Of a DNA stretch of 64,000 bases, positions 1 through 10,635 are shown in pieces. The stretch lies in assembly GCF_008831285.2 (NCBI RefSeq), contig NC_045141.1, positions 25,033,315 to 25,097,314 of the forward strand. The letters are read 5' to 3'. The position numbers were made by a program, and so were the translations under genes. Numbering within the stretch: position 1 is the stretch's first letter; each line of letters begins with the position of its first letter. Source of the DNA: Nymphaea colorata (lineage: Eukaryota; Streptophyta; Magnoliopsida; Nymphaeales; Nymphaeaceae). A model generated the notes under the pieces. It saw nothing but the letters and a program-made list of their open reading frames with translations. It was not told the DNA's origin and searched no databases.

Positions 1-221
1 TCCAATAATGCCTACAAACACAACCTTGAGAAATACCAGACATGCAATACTGTCGGTGGCTGACTTTCTCAATCTTTTCAACCTTGCCAAAATTGGCGTA
101 TTATCAAACCACACCCTTATTGCCAATGCCATACAGGTTGCTATGTCAAGAATACGCACCTATGCTCCAATGTTTAATGATGGCTCATTTTTGGCAGTTG
201 CCAGATTAGGGTGGTCAAACT

Positions 222-739
222 TCAACCAATTCCTTCAACCACAAAAAAGCATCACAAACAAATAAACAACCAACCAACGACAAGAACCAAGAGAAGAGTG
301 AACTGTTTGACATGCTTACAAGAAATCGCATCATGCAACTAATTGCAAAGCAAAATACCTGCTGATAAAGAATAAAACAGCTTCGAAAATGAATGAAACG
401 AACAATTTCACATAAAAAAGGACATGTTGTTTACGTTTTTCACAGAATTTTTTAGTTACTAGGTAACAAGGACTCACAAACTGACTGGCATGAATATGGG
501 TACAGAACGAAGAATACCTTCCGTACTTTGTACACTAGGATTACAGGAAGTCAGGAACTAAGCGCGACAGTCAGAAGAAATAAAATAAAACAAAAGAACA
601 GTACATGCACGCAAGAGAAATGGTTAAGATTACAAAGTTTCATCAAAATTAAGGTTCCAGAACTTTCACAAAATTATAAAAACAAAATCACGAGTACAAA
701 AAGGCAATCTCCCCCTAAGACATAAATCACATGAAACGA
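222..739. repeat. Direct repeat copy A (partner 4226-4722)
   Basis: This ~500-bp segment matches 4226-4722 nearly base for base over long stretches, in the same orientation, with small indels. Shared landmarks are the run caaccaaccaacgacaagaa, the core gaactaagcgcgacagtca and the block ggttccagaactttcacaaa. Copy B sits directly inside the first intron of the minus-strand gene that starts at 4905, so copy A is probably a duplicate of that promoter-proximal intron DNA. The hAT transposase gene lies between the copies. No protein is encoded; the short ORF at 528-725 is an accident of the repeat. Confidence 0.85.
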
Positions 740-879
740 TATTTGTGACAACGGTTGGCACCACTTCAAAGATCATAAAACTCATAAAATATAGACAGCT
801 TTAACAGCCTGCAGAAACCAAAAAAAAGTGAAGTTGTGCACAAACTCAAACTTGGAGGTCATCCAAATAACAGTAAGAT

Positions 880-3800
880 GGCTTGACACTGCAATGTTAT
901 CACTGCCGTATCGTATCATGTATTGGTCGGGCCGACCTATACGCCGTATCGTAACGTATCATAAATGTATCGTAACGTATCGTAAAATTAATTTTTTAAT
1001 TTGTAAATAATATTAAAATATTATAAAAAATAGAAAAAAATCAGAAAAATTCTAAAAAATCCGAAAAACTAGTAAAAAACAGAAAAAATCAAGAAAAATG
1101 TATTTAAAGGAACATTCATCATTCATGTATATGAAGTATGAACTATGAAGTGCATATGAACAACACATTCTAAAATAAAAAATCAAACATTCAAAAATCA
1201 AAATAACATACTAAGCAGCCTAAGAGTATTCAATTACATCACAATTCATAAGTTCAAAAGTCAAAACTCAAAACATATTGACATAGTTTTCAGAACTCAA
1301 AACAAAAAGCCTCATCAATCGTCATCTACATCATCATCTTCATTCTTCATCATCATCTTCATTTTCTTCATTAAGTGCTTCTTCTATCCCCTCTGTTGCA
1401 AATGGAATGTCACCAACATTCCATTGCTCCCCCCTAGCCTCTCCTTCTTCAATAATCTCTGTTGTTCCTTCAACGTTCAAAAAATCAAGATCGTCCTCAT
1501 CAAGTATTGCAGATGGTTCTTCTTCAACCCAAGAATCTAATATATCAAAATGGTCAATGAAGATAGGATCATATTGAGTGTGATGCTTCCTCGTAGATGT
1601 TGTTTCTAGTTGCCTAACAAGAGAAAAATTTAACAAATTGTTAGAAATTAAAATATATATTAGAATTTGCTATTTTGTATAACAAAATACAAATGTTTAC
1701 CTTTGTCTCAACTTCATATTATAACGAACATAAACAAGGTCATTCAACCTTTTATGTTCCAGCCTATTCCTCTTTTTACTATGGATGTGTTGAAATACAC
1801 TCCAATTTCTTTCACATCCAGTTGCACTACATGTTTGGCTGAGGATTCTAATTGCAAGCTTCCTTAATTCTGGGCAATCAAACCCAAACCTTTCCCACCA
1901 CAAATCTAATAACAGATGGAAAGTAAAAATGAGATAGAATAAATATATGAGAAGGTAGAATAGAAGCTAAACAACAAAAAGTATAAAGTCTCTTTTTCTA
2001 ATACCTGGACGCATAGTTGTCCTGCATCGAACTGCTGTGTCTCTCGCCATGGTACCAGAAGCCGTATCATATTTGTTGATCGACATATGGATAGCATCTT
2101 GTTCTTTACTATCACTTACTAATACGTCAATACAATCCAACATGCCATACTCGACCTCTTTGTCCTTCTTAAAAGTGGGAAGATATCTAATAGCAGGATT
2201 TAGGTAGTAGGCTGCTGCATGAAGTGAGCGATGAAGTTGTCCAGACCACCTTTCATCTATAATCTTCCATATAGGCATGTACAACTTCTTTTTTCCCTTC
2301 ATATTATCTCTAATGGCCTCCTTGGCTCTGTCCATAGACTCATATAAATATCCAATAGAAGGTCTATCTTCACTATCAACTAATCTGAGGACTTTCACTA
2401 GAGGTACACAAATCTTCAATAACTGCACACATGATTCCCAAAAGTCAGCATCGAAGATGGTATCCACAACTGTCGTAGCCTTTCTTTTATAGGCATGTGG
2501 ATATGCAGCCCAATCATCACTTGAAAACATCTGTCTGAGAGGAGTTCTTTGCTTGACTATACCCTGCACAGTCAAAACATTTGTAGCAAACCGTGTTTGT
2601 GCAGGTCGAATCAATTCAGCCCCATTTGTGAATTTCCTCATCAAATTCAAAACATAAACATGATTATAAATAAACTTCGTGATTTCTTGGCATCTATGAA
2701 CTGTCAACTTCATATCATCTCTTTCACCTAGATCCTGGAGCATAAGATTTACACAATGAGCAGCACATGGACTCCAATAAAATGTCCCATATCGTGCTGC
2801 TAACATTTCACTTGCAGCTTTATAATTTGCTGCATTATCAGTGATAAACTGCACAACATTTTCAGGCCCAACTTCTTGTATAACTTTATCAAAAACCCCA
2901 AACAAAACATCAGCAGTCTTAGGAGTATCAGACAAATCAACAGATTTTAAGAACATAGTACCAAAAGGGCAATATACAAAAAAGTTTACCAATGTTCTGT
3001 TCTTGATGTCTGTCCACCCATCTGCCATTACACTGCATCCTGTAGCTTTCCAGCTCACTTTTAGTTCATCACAATATGTCTTGACATCTCTAACTACATT
3101 GTTGAGAATTTTACCTCGCAATTTATGAAAAGAGGGCATTTTATACCCTCGGCCTACACTAGCAATCACATCTGCTATAGGCTGAAAATGATAAGAGTTT
3201 GCTGCATTGAAGGGAATGGATGCATCATAGAACCACCTTCCTATGGTTTCATCTGCTGCTTCAACAATATCTTTTGATTGCATGGCTATACGAATCTCAG
3301 GCTGAGCACCAGCAGCAGCATAATTGGGAAAAAAATTCTTAATCGAACCAGACATATTACTCGACCTCATAGAAGGTACTCTATCACCACCAGTACAACC
3401 ATGACTCCTGCTACTTCCTCGTGAAACTAAACTTGCACTTGCACCTCTTCTTTTTCTGGTTGCAGTTGCAAAAGAACCACCTTCATGCATGATGCCTTTA
3501 CCTTTATCTGTTCCCAAACTGACACCAACATCTTCTTCTTCAAGGTCAACATTTTCACCTTCACTTTCTTCCTCTTCATGTGGGTCCCCATATCCTTCTT
3601 CTGCATCTTGCATTTCCTTTTCAATCCTATTTGCTTTCACTGCATTAAGAAGCTTCATACACTGGTGCTTTACATACGCTGGCAATGGGTTCTCTTGGGA
3701 GCCAGTGCAAGCAGCCACATCGCTGTGTTGACAGAACATACACATTGAGTTCACCATACGTATGGAATAAAGTAACTCGTAAATCTATTTTCACTTCTAT

Positions 3801-3900
3801 TATATACATTTGCAAAGAGTTATTTCTACTAAATTTCTGAAAGTGAAAAGAAGAGGAGTGGATTTTATACTAACGGCTGCCACTTGTAATTCAATATGTA
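880..3900 (-). mobile_element. hAT-superfamily DNA transposon (boundaries approximate)
   Basis: The element is defined by its transposase gene (1340-3757). Its left, 3'-proximal end has a terminal-looking stretch at about 905-990 made of repeated gtatcgta motifs around a palindromic ggtcgggccgacc, followed by AT-rich DNA. A related end lies at 62757-62900. I found no matching inverted terminal repeat on the right side between 3758 and 4225, so either that end is diverged or the element was truncated there. No clear 8-bp target duplication was found. Positions 740-880 and 3758-4225 contain no recognised gene; a short direct repeat (tttatcactctatctaaaga) occurs near 4084 and 4124. Confidence 0.6.
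1340..3757 (-). CDS. hAT transposase (DUF659 / hAT dimerisation domain protein)
   Basis: The model has three exons, 3757-2005, 1905-1701 and 1613-1340, joined by GT-AG introns of 99 and 87 bp and reading 743 aa without a stop. The N-terminus keeps a CxxC pair (CMFC) and a DVAACTG block typical of the end of a BED zinc finger, but the middle of the finger with its histidines is missing. A Glu/Asp-rich linker follows. The DUF659/RNase H-like core begins near residue 200, with the acidic motifs DGWTD and ITDNAAN and the CxxH block SPCAAHCVNLML. The last third holds the hAT dimerisation domain (SATGCERNWS, RLNDLVYVRYN). A ~90-aa acidic tail ends in EDDDEE. Known role of the family: cut-and-paste transposition via DNA cleavage at terminal inverted repeats. 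Intactness suggests recent activity or retention under selection; which one cannot be told from this window. An upstream exon completing the BED finger is possible. Confidence 0.88.
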
Positions 3901-4225
3901 TACTTGGCACAAGTTCCCTTCACATCTCTGCAAAAATTTAAGTTTCAAGTGCGAACCTTCCAACAAATATCTTGAGCTTCATCATGAAATTCCAATAGAA
4001 ACAGAAAAAGATGCAGAAAAGGAAGCAATTAGTAAATCAACAACAATAAGGGGCATAAACTGGAAAGATGAAGACGCAAATGGATTTATCACTCTATCTA
4101 AAGACCTCTTTGTTTGCATTGATTTATTACTCTATCTAAAGAAATCTTTTGTGTTTTTTAATTCCCACTTGCAAACAGCATCCCAGCAATGGACAGGGTA
4201 CAACCTATATCATCACGATTGAAGT

Positions 4226-4722
4226 TCACTTCAACCAATTCCATTAACCACAAAAAAGCATCACAACCAAATAAAATAACCAACCAACGACAAGAACGAA
4301 GAGAAGAGTGAACTATTTGACATGCTCACAAGAAATCGACTGCTGATAAAGAACAAAATGGCTTCGAAGATGAATGCACAAATATTCACGTAGAAAAGGA
4401 CATTTTGTTTATGTTTTTCACGGAATCTTTGTAAATACTAGGTAATAAGGACTCACAAACTAACTGGCACACGGGTAAGAACGAGGCGCACATCATCCGT
4501 GCTTTCTACACCAGGATTACCAGGAACTAAGCGCGACAGTCACAAGACAAAAAGTAAAACAAATCAAAAGAACACGACATGCGCGGAAGAGAAATGGTTA
4601 AGATTGCAAAATTTCATCAAAATTACGGTTCCAGAACTTTCACAAAATTATAAAAATAAAATCACGATTACAAAAAGACAATCTCGCCCAATCTAGCCCT
4701 AAGGTGTAAATGACACGAAACG
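4226..4722. repeat. Direct repeat copy B (partner 222-739)
   Basis: Partner of the segment at 222-739, same orientation, with the same ordered landmarks (caaccaaccaacgacaagaa, gaactaagcgcgacagtca, ggttccagaactttcacaaa). It lies just inside the predicted first intron of the minus-strand gene starting at 4905, so this copy is more likely to be the original. Confidence 0.85.
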
Positions 4723-4877
4723 AGGAAGCAGACACAAACTTAGGTTAGACGAGACCAAATTAACCGGAGATTTTCTAATCCGACCAGAATTCTAGGGCAT
4801 GCATTAGGGTTAATTGAGATTGAAACGAAAGTGAGACCGTTCGATCGATCGAAGAAGAAAAGAAAGAGAGAACTTAC

Positions 4878-4905
4878 GCGCCAAAAAGTCGTCGAGGAAC
4901 GCCAT
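4878..4905 (-). CDS. First coding exon of an unidentified gene (partial)
   Basis: Reading the minus strand, an ATG at 4905 opens a 28-nt exon encoding MAFLDDFLA plus one base, followed at once by a consensus splice donor (C|GTAAGTT). A TATA box and G-box lie 70-110 bp upstream. The rest of the gene would be to the left. No convincing second exon was found before the window edge, so either the intron is long (it would contain both direct repeats and the hAT element) or the gene has been cut off by that insertion. The nine residues are too few to name a family. Confidence 0.4.
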
Positions 4906-4973
4906 TTCCCTCCTGCACTTTTGGGCTTTTCAAATTGCTCTTCCCTCCGACGCGGAACCTTCCCGCCCTAACC

Positions 4974-4990
4974 CTTTATATTGGCACGTG
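4974..4990 (-). promoter_or_regulatory. TATA box and G-box upstream of the 4905 start
   Basis: On the minus strand AATATAAAG (4982-4974) is a good TATA box about 70 bp upstream of the ATG at 4905. A palindromic G-box CACGTG lies immediately upstream at 4985-4990, next to a GA microsatellite. G-boxes bind bZIP and bHLH factors in plants; regulation by light or stress is only inferred. Confidence 0.5.
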
Positions 4991-5194
4991 AGAGAGAGAG
5001 AGAGACGGCAAAACTGGGTAAACATGTGTGACCCGATATTCGAATTTCGGTTCCAGTTCATTACTTTGACCCGGCTCAGATTCCTCGATTTGAATCTGAC
5101 GTGAGTAAGCTTATGTCTGAAGAGGGGCTTGTAGAAAATGCCTACTTTTCTTGGAAAAGCTAAAACGGGTAACATCTGTTGTGAGATCTAAAAA

Positions 5195-5405
5195 AATGAC
5201 ATTGTTTTTGTTACAAGAAACATAATATGATTATGAATATCATTTTTAAATTTAATAACAAAAACATTCCACTGTTTTTTAAAATGAAAACATGTCAGTT
5301 TTTAAACAAGTATGCGGTAATAATATAATGTTCATCTTCTAAAGGATGGACGTCTCATTACGAATACGCATGGAGGCATAAAATTTCAATATTCTTGTTA
5401 TTTTA
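5195..5405. repeat. Dispersed repeat (related copy at 57225-57395)
   Basis: The segment shares ordered blocks with 57225-57395: a gacattgtttttgtt-type start, agaaacataatatgat, atgaatatcattttt, aacattccac and an aatgttc...tggacgtct block. Same orientation, roughly 75-80 percent similar by eye. No coding capacity; probably a fragment of a non-autonomous mobile element. The flanking DNA at 4991-5194 and 5406-5617 holds nothing I recognise. Confidence 0.55.
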
Positions 5406-5617
5406 GTTGTTTCCCCAACGCACAGAAGAAAAGGGTTGCTCAGCCGAGCAGAGTTAGAACAGGTTACAACTCAGGAATGTAGAATGCCTTGCAAACAGTC
5501 ATAAAATTCCAGGACATGATTTCAGGTCCATGTCATCTATATTGTTTTATTTGTTATGTTGGTTTAATATAGTGAAAAATGGATACGTTACAATTCATGA
5601 ATATAGCATGCCTTATA

Positions 5618-6540
5618 GAACTCATTAAAGCCCGATTCGCATCATTATGCTCGATAAAAGAAATGAGAGAAGCTCCAATAGAAAAATATTGGAAGGGATA
5701 AATGTTTCGAAGATGAATCTGTTCCCACTCAATAGTCAAGAATTTTTTACGGTATCGAGCTGGACCAACTTCTTCTTCTTGAATACCCCGAGTCAACGCC
5801 AAAAAATTTCCCGACACCACCATATAGTATTTATTTCTACTCCGGGATAAATAAACCATCTGTTCTTCTTTTGATCTCCCATCTGTTCTTCTTTTGATCT
5901 CTCAGATATTTCATAAAATGAGATCTTTATAAACCCCCAATCACCAACCCTTGCATGAATAGGTAAGGACCCAATAAGTCCAACTGTTTCCCTCGACGTA
6001 TCAATCGGGCAAATACACCCATAGTGACTAGGATGGATATCTCGTAAACTAAAACTAAACTAGCAGTTCGTCTTGTCAATCCCCCAAGACCCAAATAACT
6101 CGAGTTTCGCCCATGAACTATTTGTGTCAATGGATTAGTTTGATCCAAGACTTGAGATAAAGGTTGTAGGCCGAAAAATGATTCATAAATTGTTGTTAAT
6201 GGAGTTGAAGTTACCAAATTACGAGTCGGTATTAATTTATGCCGAATTGCGCCAATCCGAATTGATCTTGTAACAGATCTACTACAGAACGAATACGTTT
6301 ATTTTTCAAGTGATTCATATCGACGAGTGTACCCATTCCAAATTTCATTCCGATCAAATGATTGGCAACAGCCAATACATCTCGTGGTAACAAAAACGTA
6401 TGGTTCTGGGGTATATCAAAATTCAGTCTCTGGTTCATATTTCGTTGGCCAATCCTTCCTAATTCACATCTTTGTTGAAAAAAATTCTTTTGTAATTCTT
6501 TACATAAGACTCAGAAAACAAAATAGTCACAAAATTCTAA
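5618..6540 (-). pseudogene. rpoB: Nuclear-inserted plastid rpoB fragment (NUPT)
   Basis: The minus strand reads, in correct order, the middle of the plastid RNA polymerase beta subunit. Blocks include [118 protein letters not shown] and [20 protein letters not shown]. The reading frame is broken repeatedly: a lost base near 6512, a deletion of about 45-50 bp near 6243 that joins FGLA to the later RHKLIPT block, a shift near 6050, and a 23-bp tandem duplication at 5856-5901. Homology stops after ALMSS at about 5618 and after the FSES block at about 6540. rpoB is plastid-encoded in plants, so a short, frameshifted copy flanked by nuclear DNA is a plastid-to-nucleus transfer with no function. 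Confidence 0.93.
5856..5901. repeat. rpoB: 23-bp perfect tandem duplication inside the rpoB fragment
   Basis: The unit ccatctgttcttcttttgat plus ctc occurs twice head to tail (5856-5878 and 5879-5901). Because 23 is not a multiple of three, it shifts the rpoB frame at the ERSK / MVYLS junction, so it probably arose after transfer, or would have been lethal to the plastid gene. Confidence 0.9.
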
Positions 6541-7259
6541 GACATGATTTTAACGGGTGAAAATAGTTAGTGAATCATATTTACCAAATGTGAATGTTAG
6601 CTTGAATAATTTAAAATAATAATGGATTCAGCAAGAGACATTTCGGAATAGGTTTGATTTCCACAGTAAGTGAGAGAGCTGTTGTATAGCTTCCAGCATA
6701 GAAAGAAAATTGAAATTTGTTGGGACCAAAATGAATCGAGATTTACTTTGTCAGTGCCCCGTCTTTTTGCATTAGTAAATTGCTACTGATTTGACTAGGA
6801 AATCTATTATGTTGAGAAAGTGTTTCCTAGTATCCAATTGATTTTGTTCTACTTAGGGGCCACTTTTTCAATAACAATATCAAATAAGGCCTCTAGCTTT
6901 GATATAGTATTTGTTTAACCAAATCTAGTTAGTGGTTATTTTGTTCCTCTAATTTAAACTATGCCATAGATCAAAACACTTACTCGCTAGTTTTCTCTCA
7001 CTACTTATAGATTAATCCTGCTAGTATATTTATATCTTTTGAAGATATGATAGTACACCACCAATATCCAGGGCTTTGGACATTGATAGAAGATGCAATT
7101 TTTTTTTTTGAAGTAAAGTATTGACATTTCTGGTAAACATTTAAGCATGTTATGTCACTTTGATTCTCTCTTTTATGTTGCCATAAGTAGGGCCTTTCCG
7201 CGTATAATTATCATGAAGGTGTGCTCTTATAACTGACTTGGAACATATATTCATTTGTT
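6541..7259. other. Intergenic DNA, nothing recognised
   Basis: AT-rich sequence between the rpoB fragment and the FAR1-like exon. No ORF above 60 codons with family resemblance, no repeats beyond homopolymer T runs, and no RNA gene seen. The last ~40 bases before 7274 look like a plus-strand splice acceptor (tatgttcag). Confidence 0.6.
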
Positions 7260-7265
7260 ATTTGT

Positions 7266-7511
7266 ATGTTCAGGAGGTCTTCAAATATGGATCAAAGTTG
7301 CATCCGTATAGGTTCAACCTTGCCAAGGAAGGTGGACATGGGTGCAAGTGCAGAGCAACAGCTAACTCCAAATGTTTCATATAATAGTGATCATAAAGCG
7401 TATGAGTTCTATAATACATACGAAAAGCTAGATGGCTTCCATACACATATACATGTTTTGGAATGTTCTTGTTGTCAATTAATTAAGACTCATAAAACTT
7501 GGATAAGTTGA
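7266..7511 (+). pseudogene. FAR1/FRS-like exon fragment
   Basis: The plus-strand ORF carries LTPNVSYNSDHKAYEFYNTY, close to the start of the FAR1 DNA-binding domain (typically P..GM.F.S...AYEFYN.YA...GF). It is preceded by an acceptor-like AG at 7273. The domain breaks off after GFHTHI, where a WRKY-GCM1-type zinc finger should continue; a stop follows at 7509-7511 and no downstream exon with the MULE transposase core was found before 8200. FAR1-related sequences are either transcription factors or Mutator-like transposases. A truncated transposon or gene fragment is the best reading. Confidence 0.45.
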
Positions 7512-8205
7512 AATGCTTAATTATCTTCCACGTGCTTAATCACCTTCCACTAGGGGTACTTAAAATAATTTTTTGTGCAATCTTAAATGATATGATCTTA
7601 ACAATATATTAATGCGAAAAATATACAACACCAATAATTTGCTAGCCTTTAATAGTGTTTTCATAATAAAAAAATGAAAGACCACCCACGTAGCATCAAC
7701 ATTTCAATAACAAAAAAAATCCACATCCTTTATAAAAACAATTTGGATCAAAGTTATATATCAAAATAGAATTCAAAAATATATTATGATATTTACATTT
7801 TTTTGAACTTTTTTTTTTGGCAAAAAGTTGAAGGGTTTGATTTTATATACATATATGATCCACATTCAGTAATATCTCTGGCGACCCGTCATCTCGTGAT
7901 TTCAAATGCTGCTTGGATCGAGCGATCTTGATGAATTACTTAGACTATTGAAGCTGATGGGACTTCACATCTCACGGCGCTCAGATCAACTTTGTTCAGA
8001 CATCACGACGATCTTGGCTTACGACTTACAAATATGGCATGCAACATTATTGAGAACAAAGATTATGCACGAACAATATAGAAATTTTCAAAACGTAACA
8101 TGATCCAACGCCTTACAAAGAATTGCGAAAAATAATAACCACAGCAATCGAAAAATTAAACGGAAGGAGTTGTAAAATCCAGACGCATTAAACAAAATGA
8201 GAAAC
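7512..8205. other. Intergenic DNA, nothing recognised
   Basis: AT-rich, no recognisable protein or RNA gene. The ORF at 7906-8103 has no family resemblance. Confidence 0.5.
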
Positions 8206-8207
8206 TT

Positions 8208-8368
8208 ATTTACCTGATTTCAGCGCAAATAAATTTTCAACCACAAACTCGAGAGGGAGAGAGAGAGAGAGTAGTTGCATGCAATTTGGAGGGAGGAGGA
8301 GATTTTGGAGGGAAAGTTTCTGCGATGGTGGACGACGAATTGTACCAGGCGCTCGACCCTCATTTATA
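8208..8368 (-). promoter_or_regulatory. Possible promoter and leader exon on the minus strand
   Basis: On the minus strand a TATA-like GATATAAATGAGGG near 8360 is followed about 150 bp later by a good splice donor (AATCAG|GTAAAT, exon edge near 8209), with a CT-rich leader between, as in many plant 5'UTR exons. No downstream coding exon could be linked to it, so this is only a candidate start site. Confidence 0.25.
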
Positions 8369-8443
8369 TCAAGAACGGACTCATTTGTCAGTTGTAGGGT
8401 AAACGGTTCCGTATGGTATCCATATCTACCCGACCCGGTCACG

Positions 8444-10440
8444 AGCTTTCTTAAAAAAGGTAAATTTTCAGATTCGCTCCATCATAAATTATGGGAAATT
8501 GCTAATGCCACCTTTTTTATACTATTTGCAAATTCATGCCCCATATCCATATCCAGGACAGGTTATTTGTGAAGTCATTCCATCATCACAGGAGAAATGG
8601 GCAACAAGACAAACAACGACAGATGACAAAACCAGGTTGGGAGTGAAAAGAATGAAGAGAAAAAGATCATAAAAGCTATTAACAGAACAAAAATGTTATG
8701 AGAAGGTAGGATGAAATATCCCTCCACACTTGGAATGGTGTTGGAAGCATGTGACAAGGAATCACACAAAAAAAGGAAAGTAACTGAATGGTGAATGGCA
8801 GACGGAGAGGCAATAAGAGGAGCATCAAATAAAGGAAATTGAGTCCATAATCAGGCAGAGGCCGACGTCAAAGGCAAATATTACATATTTATATTCGATG
8901 TGTCATTACCTTTTGCTTATTTATATATACTTACATATAGGTGTGCCTTAGAATTTGAAATTTAAAATATTAGTGCCCTTGACCAGAGATTTCAATCTCT
9001 CCCACTGGCCGACATGTTTCGGATTGAGTCCATTGAAGCCAGGTGCGAAACCAGGAGGCTGAAAAGGATTATGCTGGCCAAATTGGAGACGGCAGAAGAA
9101 CTGTGTACATTGGTAGCGGTTATCTGCGGCAGATACTGACTGATCTTGCTGGTTGGATTTATAAAACTCTTGTTTGTTCAAGCGTGTCATGTCTTTGCGA
9201 TTCAGATAATGGCTGCTTGAACCACTTACCGTTGTCAGCAAGTTCTTGCATGTTGACAGTTATGCGTTGAAGTGTCCAAGAATGCAGTCCTTTTTTTTTC
9301 CTTCAACTGCTATGAACTCATAACAGTCATATGTTGTTGGTTCTACATGTTTTGTCTGCAGCGTCGCATCAAACACAGAACAAAGATTTTCAAAGAATTT
9401 GTCTGCACCCAACCAAAGGCAAAATTATTACACCATGGTGACAATTTTTTTCTGATACTGACATAAATGTTTTGTTATCCCAAAAAAAAAAAAAAAAACT
9501 TATTTGCTTATAAGCTGTTGAATAAATCAGATACTACCTTATGTCGCAGTAAAAACTGATGTATTTCTGCTTACAAATATGTAAATTAATTTCTTTTGTT
9601 CTTGTAATTTTTTAATGTTACTTGTCTGTCATCTCAACAGCCGATACAAACTGCCAAGCAATAGCGCATACTAAGTAAAAGGTGAAGTTGAATTTAGCAA
9701 TCTCAAATTTTACGAAGCAAGAATTGATTCAAACGGACGAGTTATGACCCGCTGCCCATAGTTACATATCCATTTCCAAAATACTGCAGTAAAATCCAAA
9801 CTCGGATATGAATTCCAAAAGTTTCAACTATTTGCCTATGGGTTTGAGACTTTTGAATTCAGAAAGCCTTGCAATATCATTGGATGCCAAGAGAGCCGAT
9901 CAAAAAGAGATTGAATGTGATCATCATTAAATGCACATAAACATGCACCAAAACAGTTTGTTTTGAATTGGAACTTGGTAGGATGCAAGTTAGGTCTTTG
10001 TTTAAATGCCAACGAACCGCATTATGGGAATTTCAGTCTGATGTAGATAAACTTTTACGGTGCAACGCCAACGACCTTCTTTAAAAGCCAAACTACGTTT
10101 ATATTGACGACCATGTCAGGTTAAGTAACGAGGGACAGTAACAGGGGACGTGGTCAAGTAGCATAGCTGATTGACAAGGCAAGCCAATGAAAGTACGGTC
10201 ATCATGTTGATTCTCATGCGTAATTCATCTAAACTGCAAACAGTAGACCTAAAAAATTTGACCATGCTATCAAACAAGCAAGTTTTAGTTCACCACCAAG
10301 GCATATACCCAAGCCGTTCAAACTTAAAAAAGTGAGTATACCCCTTCCTTGCAAATTTCAAATTCCCTCGGTAAAATCTAAATCAGACGTTCACCACAGA
10401 GCAAGAACAAAATAATGCTCAGGATGTTGTGAGCAACCCA
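8444..10440. other. Intergenic DNA downstream of CPN60
   Basis: No recognised gene. A minus-strand ORF at 8948-9241 (97 aa, with the motif PFQPPGFAPGFNGLNP) has low-complexity Gln/Asn composition and no family I know; it could be a transposon scrap. Poly-A tracts occur near 9481. The 3'UTR of CPN60 must end somewhere between about 10,300 and 10,635; no single polyadenylation site can be chosen. Confidence 0.5.
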
Positions 10441-10635
10441 ACCTTGATTTTCATTTATAAAGGTTGTGACGTAAAAGATCACGACTGTTACAGCAGAGAA
10501 AATTCCTTCACACCCGACTCTATTTGTTACAATTTCGGTACATCATCCAAGGTGAAAAAATTGTGAGAATGCGAACAAGAGAAGGCTGGAAAAGACCGTA
10601 TAAGACTATTCAGTTCACTGCAGTAGTATATCTCT

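Noticed and set aside
8-265. 85-codon plus-strand ORF at the window start
   Set aside because: No recognised domain, no promoter, and its end overlaps the direct repeat; could not be linked to the 4905 gene.
8948-9241. 97-codon minus-strand ORF with PPGFAPGF motif
   Set aside because: No family recognised, no splice or promoter context; kept only as a remark in the intergenic entry.
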